NCBI GenBank assembly: GCA_023396255.1
Contig: JAEWWU010000019.1
Coordinates: 124,001 to 188,000 of the forward strand
Origin: Bacteroidota bacterium
Lineage (GTDB): Bacteria > Bacteroidota > Bacteroidia > Bacteroidales > Porphyromonadaceae
Length of the DNA: 64,000 nucleotides
Reading direction: 5' to 3'
Under the pieces are notes generated by a model. It saw only the letters and a program-made list of their open reading frames with translations, did no database searches and had not been told where the DNA came from. Of the stretch, positions 8,551-16,029 are shown piece by piece (positions within the stretch are counted from its first letter, which is position 1; each line of letters opens with the position of its first letter). The position numbers were made by a program, and so were the translations under genes.

Positions 8551-11508
8551 ATGAAACTAACGAATAAGCTTTGGCAAATAGCTTTTTGCCTCTTTTTATC
8601 GCTCTTTGTGGCACAAGCGCAAACCGAGCAGCCATACATCAAGATGAAAACCGATGCAACCTTCGGTTCATCGTTCAGTTTCTTGGTAAAACCAACGACC
8701 AAGTCAGTTATTAAGATCGATTGGGGAAATGGGAAAGTGGAAGAAAAGACCATTGACCCCAACGGGTTCCCTTACGAACGAAAGGTTACCACCTCTGTTC
8801 AAGGGAGTGAAGTTACCATCTACGGAGCTTTGCAGGAATTGGAATGCACAGACCTGAAGATTTCCGGCTTTTCAAGTAGTGGACAATCTCAACTCAAAAT
8901 GTTGGATTTGAGCCGCAACCTACTCACCAAAGACGGGCTTAACCTCGATGGGCTAACCTCTGTAGAAAATCTTTCGCTCAATGAAAATCAAATCGCCTCT
9001 TTAGATGTCCGCACATTGACCAATCTAGAGAGTTTCAGTGCCAACAAGAATCCGTCATTGGGTACAGTTATCTTTTCCGAAGGCAGCACTAAACTCAAAC
9101 AGATTTCCATGTCAGATGGAGATATAAGCCACTTTTATCCCATCTCTCTGCCCTCTTTAACCTCCCTCAATCTGAACAACAACTCTCTTTTGGAGTTGGA
9201 GGTTGCCAAAAACTACCCATCTCTTTCCACTCTCTATGTAGAGGGAAATGCACTCTCATCTATTGACGTGACCGAATGTTTGCAGCTAACCAAACTCAAT
9301 GTAAACAAAAACCAATTGAGCAATTTAGATGTCAAACCTTGTAAGGAACTGCTTAATTTGTTCTGCGCCGAGAATAAGATTTCTTCTTTGAACGTTATCA
9401 AAAACACCAAACTGACCAACATAGATTGTTCCAAGAACCAAATATCTATGTTGGATGTGTCTACATTGGGCAACTTGACCGATCTAAACTGCTCCGAGAA
9501 CCCCATTGCCACGCTTGACTTCAAAACCAATACCTATTTAAAGAACCTTCGCTGTGCCAGTACCCAAATATCTGTGCTGAATTTCCGCAACAACAATCGC
9601 CTGCGCTTTGTCGATTTGCGTAACAATACCAATATGACCTCTTGCAGCATCAACTTTATGTTCTCCTCTATGTGGCCCTGCGATGGTAACACTTACAGTG
9701 CCAATCTACTCATCGCTGGGAGCAATGGAGAGAAAGCCGACAAATCGACCATTACCAGCGAAGAATACAAATGGATTCTCGACATCACCCCCGATGGCTC
9801 GGCTCAATGCAATGATGTTGCTATTACCATCAAACAAACCACTGGTGGTACACTAAAACTGTTACAAGAAGCGTCATCCGGAGACAAGGATACAGAAATC
9901 ATAAATAAGGCCCTTGCTGGAGCACCTATACGCATTCAAGCGACCGCTAAAGAAGGATATAAACTCAAAGGAATCAAAGTAAACGGGCAACTCATTACCC
10001 AACCGGTATTTATTGTATCGGAGGCCGCCACTGTTGAGCCGGTATGGGGAACCGATGCACGCATTATTTTGGGGACCAAAGCCGGACAAGCCGTTTCGTT
10101 CGCCTTAGGCTCCTCGGTTGCTTCTCAAGTATCCATTGATTGGGGGGATGGTAACTTTGTCTCCTATGAAGTAGGTGCCGACAATAAGCGTTTCGACAAC
10201 ACCGCAGCAGGAACCCAAATAATCATATCGGGAGATATCACTTATGCGGACTTCGCCTCCTACCCGGGAATGGGACTATGGGAAAACGAATTTACCTCCA
10301 TCGATTTGGGTAAAAATGAACATCTCTCGTTCCTTTCTCTCTATATGAATCCGATCAAGACTTTGGATGTAAGTGGATGTCCGGCTTTGACCACCATTGA
10401 CTGTGCCTATACCGACATAAGTGCACTCGACCTAAAAGAGAATACCAAACTGACAGAACTGATCTGCTACGGCAATAATTTGACCTCTTTAGACCTGCAA
10501 CAGAACAAGGCCTTGGTCAAACTCGAAGCTCGTCGCAACAAATTGACCTCTATCAACCTTAGTGCCAATGCCCTACTTACCACAGTGGATTTGCAGGGAA
10601 ACTCTCTCAGCACAATTGACCTCAATGCCCAAACGCAGTTACAAACGCTCCGCCTCGATGGCAACCAAATTGCCTCTATCAATTTGGAAAACAATACCGA
10701 GATAGCAACTCTATCTTTGAACGGAAATAAACTCTCTCAACTCAATTTGGAGCAACAAACCAACCTACTTATTCTCTATTGTGGTAACAATAACCTCAAA
10801 ACCTTGGATTTGAGCAGCAATACTCGCCTCGCCTACCTCAATTGCGTAGGCAACGCATTCTCGGCGTGTGCTCTTAATGATATCTATTACACACTTCCGG
10901 AGTATCCCAACATCGAAGGCTTGCAACTGGCGGACAACTTTACTCTGCGAGTAACGGATGCAGAAACTTCAACACCCAACGATGCCATCCACGCCGAATC
11001 CGTATTAGCGACCATCAAAGGATGGAAAGTGAACCAAGAGGGAGATGGATCCGGATGCCCCGAAAGCTACGTTGTTATACAACCTTACGAATACGGAAAA
11101 ATAGAAATTTCTGCCGATGGAAAAAGCATTACAACCGGCAGTAAGGTGAAAAAGGGAACCGAACTTCTTTTACGTTTGACCCCGGATGCCAACTTCATCT
11201 TGAAAGAATTGCGTATCAATGGCAAGACCTATCAGGGGGACCGATATAAAGTAGAGAGTGCCACTTTCATCCAACCGATTTTTGTTAAGGACAATGCCGT
11301 TGATGTCATCAATCAAAATAACGACTTCTACACCCTTTCAGGGAATGCATTATCAATCAGCTCAGAAATACAGTCATTTGCCATTTTCTCTTTGGATGGG
11401 GCTTCCGTAGATTGTTCCGGGAATCAGATTATTTTGCCTCGTGGCACCTATGTCTTGCAAATCAAATCGGCACAAGGAGTCTCAAATCACAAAATTTTGG
11501 TTCCGTAA
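8551..11508 (+). CDS. T9SS-exported leucine-rich-repeat surface protein with duplicated architecture
   Basis: A 985-residue protein with a signal peptide (hydrophobic core IAFCLFLSLFVAQA, cleavage near AQA-QTE). The body is two tandem copies of one plan. The first copy has a cap around residues 30-110 containing IDWGNG (about 56), LRRs at about 115-365 and an InlB-like beta repeat at about 415-495 (KEGYKLKGIKVNG). The second has a cap with IDWGDG (about 530), LRRs at about 585-775 and a beta repeat at about 840-915. The LRRs are the roughly 21-residue type with L..L....N.L..LDL..N spacing. The last 70 residues (AIFSLDG... LPRGTYVLQIKSA ... KILVP) are a type-A T9SS sorting domain, predicting anchoring at the cell surface. 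LRR proteins of this kind in Porphyromonas (InlJ, for example) affect adhesion and biofilm, but the role here is inferred. Transcribed alone, with a hairpin downstream. Confidence 0.85.
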   Translation: MKLTNKLWQIAFCLFLSLFVAQAQTEQPYIKMKTDATFGSSFSFLVKPTTKSVIKIDWGNGKVEEKTIDPNGFPYERKVTTSVQGSEVTIYGALQELECTDLKISGFSSSGQSQLKMLDLSRNLLTKDGLNLDGLTSVENLSLNENQIASLDVRTLTNLESFSANKNPSLGTVIFSEGSTKLKQISMSDGDISHFYPISLPSLTSLNLNNNSLLELEVAKNYPSLSTLYVEGNALSSIDVTECLQLTKLNVNKNQLSNLDVKPCKELLNLFCAENKISSLNVIKNTKLTNIDCSKNQISMLDVSTLGNLTDLNCSENPIATLDFKTNTYLKNLRCASTQISVLNFRNNNRLRFVDLRNNTNMTSCSINFMFSSMWPCDGNTYSANLLIAGSNGEKADKSTITSEEYKWILDITPDGSAQCNDVAITIKQTTGGTLKLLQEASSGDKDTEIINKALAGAPIRIQATAKEGYKLKGIKVNGQLITQPVFIVSEAATVEPVWGTDARIILGTKAGQAVSFALGSSVASQVSIDWGDGNFVSYEVGADNKRFDNTAAGTQIIISGDITYADFASYPGMGLWENEFTSIDLGKNEHLSFLSLYMNPIKTLDVSGCPALTTIDCAYTDISALDLKENTKLTELICYGNNLTSLDLQQNKALVKLEARRNKLTSINLSANALLTTVDLQGNSLSTIDLNAQTQLQTLRLDGNQIASINLENNTEIATLSLNGNKLSQLNLEQQTNLLILYCGNNNLKTLDLSSNTRLAYLNCVGNAFSACALNDIYYTLPEYPNIEGLQLADNFTLRVTDAETSTPNDAIHAESVLATIKGWKVNQEGDGSGCPESYVVIQPYEYGKIEISADGKSITTGSKVKKGTELLLRLTPDANFILKELRINGKTYQGDRYKVESATFIQPIFVKDNAVDVINQNNDFYTLSGNALSISSEIQSFAIFSLDGASVDCSGNQIILPRGTYVLQIKSAQGVSNHKILVP

Positions 11509-11586
11509 CGATTTTCCGAACTTCTACAGATAGAGGGAAAAGAAATAACATCTAAGGAAAACAAGTTTTTCCCTCGTAAAAATTCG

Positions 11587-11628
11587 CGATCCCCTCGAAA
11601 GTTTGAATAAAAACTTTCGAGGGGATCG
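11587..11628. terminator. 18-bp perfect hairpin after the LRR gene
   Basis: Bases 11587-11604 and 11611-11628 are exact reverse complements (arm CGATCCCCTCGAAAGTTT) with a 6-base loop. It lies 79 bases after the stop, so termination or mRNA 3'-end protection is likely. No T-run follows on the plus strand, so it is not a textbook intrinsic terminator. Confidence 0.6.
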
Positions 11629-11729
11629 TGTTATATCCAAGAAAGAGAAAATTACGCCCCTCCAATATAGGTAGGAGTACCGAAAACTTTCATAAATTCT
11701 CTCGCCACATTTCCTCCCTAAAAAAGTCC

Positions 11730-11823
11730 AATTAGTTCCCTGCAATTACCCCATTTGCAGGGAATTATTTTGCGATAATTCCCTCAAAATTTTTGTTCCG
11801 TCCAAGAAAAAATATTTTTTCTC
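11730..11823 (+). repeat. Dispersed three-arm palindromic repeat, copy B
   Basis: Arm a (AATTAGTTCCCTGCAA, 11730-11745) pairs with arm b (TTGCAGGGAATTATT, 11755-11769). Arm b can alternatively pair with arm c (ATAATTCCCT, 11775-11784). The block TTCCGTCCAAG and a run AAAAAATATTTTTT follow. Same order and orientation as copy F. Confidence 0.8.
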
Positions 11824-12323
11824 CAAACAAATCATTCGTAATCTTCCCTCAGCCTCGAGAAACAATTCTTGCCATCCAAAATGTACCGCCCACTTCGCAG
11901 GCAACCTTTCTTCCAAGACTACAGCAAGAGAACAAGCCGATAAAGTATTCTAAAAAGAACTATTTTACTAATAAATTGCAATTTACAGTTTCTATTTTTC
12001 TATTCTTTGCTTAAAAAGTTCAATTGAACAAGATCGTCACATTTTATTCATAAACAATGAATAAATAATAATAAAGAATATTTCTATTCGCAAAATGGTT
12101 CTTTTTGTGAATTTATATCCCTTTAATTTGCATAAACAGCTCTCCCCGGAAATCTGTATTTGCGTTAATACTCTCTATTTTATTTTTGTTTATTTATATT
12201 TTGATATAACTTTACGGCAGGTTTTACAAAAGCTATACATCATCTTTCTTCTTAAATTACCTATAATTACAATCCCAGGGAGGGATAATATGCTATAAAT
12301 TACTAACTACACACTATAAACGT

Positions 12324-13982
12324 ATGATTTCAAAATTTTCTAAAAGTCTGCTCTTGGCTCTTGTTCTGGGCAGCATTTTCTTTGTCTCTTGTCGCAAAAC
12401 TGGAGGGGGTAACATTCCGAACTCACAACCGGATACCATCCAAGAAAACAAAAAAACACAACCCGAATCCATTGTAGAAGTAGCCAAAGACGGGGTTACG
12501 CTTCTCAGCTTTCCGATGCCCTTTACGGATTTCACCAAGGGGAAAGATGCAGTTGCCTCTTGGGAGAAGGAGCACGGCGGTACCCTTTTGGGAGATCCCA
12601 TAGACTTAGGCGAAAACAAAGTGTACAACTATGCAGCCAATGACCCGCTAAAGCTAAACATTAACCGGGCCTATATGCTTACCCCCAAAGACAAGCTCTA
12701 CATCGTAATGGCATATTTCAAGCCAATGTTGTTTTTTGCCGAAAATAAAAAGACTCTGCGCCCCGAATTTGAAGAAATGATGAGCCGAACCGGATGGACC
12801 GACTTAGGATTTTCCGAGAAAGAATTCAAATTTCAGAAAGAAAACATCACCGTGGGGATTGCCTATTCTTCCAAATCGGATGAAGCACAAATTTCTTACA
12901 CCTCTGACCCCAACCAGATTCGCCCCTCTGGGAAATTTATTAGTGGACTCAAAGATTTTCCTCTACTCAACAAGCCTTTCAAAGAACTTACTCCGGACAA
13001 CATAAAAACTTTTGAAAATCAGTTGGGTTACAGAGTCTTTGACCCTAATAGAAGCAACGATGCACGTTTGGTATTTACCGCCAAGACCGATCCTAAAAGC
13101 AACTTTACCACAGTGTCGTATCAGTTAAAAAGTACTACCAGCAGTAATGGGACCAAACTGGATCCCAATATCTTTGTTATAAGCGAAGGCATTAGCCACG
13201 ATATGCTACAAAATGACCCCGACGTACACGCTTGGTTCCAACTAAATGGCTTCTCCAAACCCACCAGCTCCACCGGAGGGTTTGTTGCCAGCAATAAGTA
13301 CTACACCGTTTTGGCATCGGTACAAGAGGGTAAGCTGGCAATGATCTTTACCCCCATCCAAAGTCAGGAAAAAGAAGCCAGTGTATTTTACTTGCCCAGC
13401 TATGAGTTTGGGGCCTCGTTCCTTTTAGATGGCCCTATCGCCAAGTTTGAACAAGCCCGAGGAATGACAGTCTCTTACGAAGGAGGCTCGACCAACGACC
13501 CTTACCTTGTGGCACGTGTTCCGGATCCGGCACCCGGTCAGCCCAGATTGCCGGGAGTGTCTTCTATTTATTACTATCAAGAGTATAGTGAAGATACCCC
13601 ACCGACCAATATTTATGACTACGCCGTAGTTTCTTTTGACCTCGATTTCCCCACCGACGGCAAAGAAGCCCGTTTGCAAAAATTTCTCAAAGAAAACGGA
13701 TACGAATTCAAAGGAGAAAAACCTTACAGTAGCGAATACTCTTTGGTGGTCTATAAGTGGTACTATTACAATAGCGAGAAAAAGACCTTACTAATCGTCA
13801 ATAAGAACAAAACATCGCTCACTCAGGATAGCAAAACATTTTTTATAGATGCCACTTTTTGGAAAGAAGACGAATTCGAACTTTCTATGCTCCGCAAACC
13901 AGGTTTTAGAAAAAAGATTTTGGCAAAATCGGCTTTATTAAAAAAAAGTAAACGCACGGCAACTCACAGGAAATGGAAGTGA
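12324..13982 (+). CDS. Lipoprotein of unknown function with three repeated modules (paralogue 1)
   Basis: A 552-residue protein with a lipoprotein signal peptide (LLLALVLGSIFFVSC, lipid-modified Cys about 23) and a short Ser/Pro/Gln-rich linker. I do not recognise a named family. The mature part contains three copies of a unit of about 165 residues. Each unit opens with a short hydrophobic-Pro strand (LSFPMPFTDF, LKDFPLLNKPF, VFYLPSYEFG), runs through a segment with an E..xG element (WEKEHGG, FENQLGYRV, FEQARG), and closes with a helix-strand signature (MMSRTGW, FQLNGF, LKENGYEFKG) followed by a Y-rich strand. The same units occur in the next gene, so the two arose by duplication. The C-terminus is Lys/Arg-rich. 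Probably exported and membrane-anchored; function unknown. Not a T9SS cargo, since no sorting domain is present. Confidence 0.82.
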   Translation: MISKFSKSLLLALVLGSIFFVSCRKTGGGNIPNSQPDTIQENKKTQPESIVEVAKDGVTLLSFPMPFTDFTKGKDAVASWEKEHGGTLLGDPIDLGENKVYNYAANDPLKLNINRAYMLTPKDKLYIVMAYFKPMLFFAENKKTLRPEFEEMMSRTGWTDLGFSEKEFKFQKENITVGIAYSSKSDEAQISYTSDPNQIRPSGKFISGLKDFPLLNKPFKELTPDNIKTFENQLGYRVFDPNRSNDARLVFTAKTDPKSNFTTVSYQLKSTTSSNGTKLDPNIFVISEGISHDMLQNDPDVHAWFQLNGFSKPTSSTGGFVASNKYYTVLASVQEGKLAMIFTPIQSQEKEASVFYLPSYEFGASFLLDGPIAKFEQARGMTVSYEGGSTNDPYLVARVPDPAPGQPRLPGVSSIYYYQEYSEDTPPTNIYDYAVVSFDLDFPTDGKEARLQKFLKENGYEFKGEKPYSSEYSLVVYKWYYYNSEKKTLLIVNKNKTSLTQDSKTFFIDATFWKEDEFELSMLRKPGFRKKILAKSALLKKSKRTATHRKWK

Positions 13983-14209
13983 GATGATATTTTTATATCC
14001 ACAAATTACAATTTACATCATATAAACAAATATTATAACACAATAGCACTTAAACACTCAATAGAAATACATATCTTATTGTAATTTTTCACAAAAAGAA
14101 TATCTTTGAGTAGAAGTGAATATAAAGTTTATTCTTTGCAAAGTTCTGCCCACAGATTACAAAAAACTCATTTTCGGCACAGTCTTTCAACAGAATTGTC
14201 AAAGAAAAA

Positions 14210-15913
14210 ATGAACACAACAAAACACATTACGATTATGATAAAAAAGATCTTATCCATAATTGCCCTGAGTGCAATTACTCTTCCTCTGTTTTTTTCGT
14301 CTTGTCGCGATCCCAAGAAAAAAGAGGAACCCAATTCGGGGGCAACAGATACGACCAAGGTTGATCCCACCAACCCTAATGGGAGTAGTGATACCACCTC
14401 CGCGTTCAAGCCTTTGCTCAAATTTGCAAGTGATGGTACCTTGGCAGAAATTCCCATTCCTTTTGTCGAATTTGGAGCAAATCAAGATGCTATCTTGAAG
14501 TGGGAAAAGGAATACGGATCGAAGTGCGAAAACAAGGGTACCGCCATCATCGTAAAAACTTTGGATCCGGACAATAAGCAACCGATGCGCGTTTATGAAA
14601 TGAAAGAAGGCAAACTCAAGCAATCTTCTATTGCCCTATTGCCACAATATATCTTTTCGTCCACAAACACTTTAACCGATGAAATAGAGCTTCTCTTGAA
14701 CAAAGATGGCTATCAGCCCATTGAAAACGAAAAAGGGCTCTTGATCTACAACAATGGCAAACTGATGCTCTCTTTTTCTTCCGTAACAGAGGGCAAATGG
14801 GCTTTGATTACTTATATGCCGTCTCCCAGCAGCCCAGTAAACAAGTTCGATTCGGCATTGAAAGATTTTCCTCTCCTACTAAAAAACACCAAGATAGAGG
14901 AATACAAAGTCGATGAAATTAAAGCCCACGAAGCCAAATTGGGGGCACGTGTTCTCAATACGGCAAAGAGTACTGCCACCAAATTGATATTCACGGACTC
15001 GGAAGGGAAGACAAACTTTCAGGAAGTTACCTACAACCTTGCAGCGGGAAGCTATGGAGGGGACATCAAGGTTATGTCTAGAAGCCTCAATTTTGAAATG
15101 GCTCGTACCGAAGACTTCAAGCAGTATATGAAAAACAACGGATTCGAGTTCGAAAAAGAACAAACAATGCAGGGGATACAGTTCATCAAATATGTAAACA
15201 AGACACTTGCCGTTCGTTGCGAAATAAACAATGCTATGGGGAAAAGCAACCAGCTTGGGATGTTTTTTGTCTATGCTCCGGATTTACTTGACCCCAATGG
15301 AGGCAATACTGGAACCGAAAAAATTCGTGAAGCCCTCTATCTTCCTATATTCTCGTGGGGGGTAGAGCTTTCTGAAAAGAGCCCCTTGTTGGAACAGGAA
15401 AAAGCACGCAAGTTTACCGCCAAATTCAAACCTGCTGGAGAAGATCAGTATGGTCCTATACCGGCATCCATTGAATCCGAACCTCCTTTTGACAAAGACT
15501 ATTCTTTCTCCTTAGGAACTAAGCCCGGCTTGGTTGGCTTCGTCTACAAATACGACAAATACAACAACACGGACAAATACTCCGCCTCCCAAGTAAGTCA
15601 CGTACAACTCATCTTTAACAAAGTATGGATCAAGGAACAGCGCCCCGGCAATCATCCGGAACTAAAAAATCTCCTCGAAAAGAATGGTTTTGAATACAAG
15701 GGCAGTCAAAAAGCCGCCTATGGCGATGCGCTAAACCACGAGTATTACAATGCTGCTAAGAAGGTGTATGCCGTATTTACCACCGGAAATGTTTTTGGCT
15801 CTTTCAATATATTGGCAGAAATGCGTCCCTTGGAGGCTTGGAATGCAACAGCAGTGGCCAAGGTCAGAGCAGCAGTTGCTCTAAATAGAAAAAACACACA
15901 ACCTCATCGTTGA
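14210..15913 (+). CDS. Lipoprotein of unknown function with three repeated modules (paralogue 2)
   Basis: A 567-residue paralogue of the preceding lipoprotein. Two starts are possible. ATG 14210 follows an A-rich stretch typical of Bacteroidetes leaders. ATG 14237 would give a compact lipoprotein signal (IIALSAITLPLFFSSC). The same three-unit plan is visible. Unit openings: EIPIPFVEFG, LKDFPLLLKN, LYLPIFSWG. Middles: WEKEYG, HEAKLGARV, EQEKARKF. Closings: LLNKDGYQPI, MKNNGFEFEK, LEKNGFEYKG. Conservation with paralogue 1 is strongest around the second unit opening and the WEKE[YH]G segment. The neighbouring genes encode surface proteins, suggesting an envelope role, but no catalytic motif or known ligand-binding motif is evident. 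I cannot name a function. Confidence 0.82.
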   Translation: MNTTKHITIMIKKILSIIALSAITLPLFFSSCRDPKKKEEPNSGATDTTKVDPTNPNGSSDTTSAFKPLLKFASDGTLAEIPIPFVEFGANQDAILKWEKEYGSKCENKGTAIIVKTLDPDNKQPMRVYEMKEGKLKQSSIALLPQYIFSSTNTLTDEIELLLNKDGYQPIENEKGLLIYNNGKLMLSFSSVTEGKWALITYMPSPSSPVNKFDSALKDFPLLLKNTKIEEYKVDEIKAHEAKLGARVLNTAKSTATKLIFTDSEGKTNFQEVTYNLAAGSYGGDIKVMSRSLNFEMARTEDFKQYMKNNGFEFEKEQTMQGIQFIKYVNKTLAVRCEINNAMGKSNQLGMFFVYAPDLLDPNGGNTGTEKIREALYLPIFSWGVELSEKSPLLEQEKARKFTAKFKPAGEDQYGPIPASIESEPPFDKDYSFSLGTKPGLVGFVYKYDKYNNTDKYSASQVSHVQLIFNKVWIKEQRPGNHPELKNLLEKNGFEYKGSQKAAYGDALNHEYYNAAKKVYAVFTTGNVFGSFNILAEMRPLEAWNATAVAKVRAAVALNRKNTQPHR

Positions 15914-16029
15914 TTGCAAAAAAGAGAATCTATGTGAACCTCACTCGAAACAGGGAGGTATATAACATTATCCAATCAGCCTCTCTGTTTCTCAAGAACA
16001 AAAGTATATTAATCAAATAATAGACAAGT

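Larger units (their letters stand above)
11509..12323. other. Long AT-rich intergenic region
   Basis: Apart from the 18-base-pair hairpin at 11587-11628 and repeat copy B at 11730-11823, this 815-base stretch is AT-rich with no supportable gene. Bases 11990-12300 are especially AT-rich and form the upstream region of the lipoprotein at 12324. I could not identify a confident -7 box there. Confidence 0.5.

Noticed and set aside
13900..13982. Possible frameshift at A-runs giving the Lys/Arg-rich tail of lipoprotein 1
   Set aside because: The tail aligns with the C-terminus of paralogue 2 (similar SALLKKSKRTATHR and AAVALNRKNTQPHR), so it is probably genuine.
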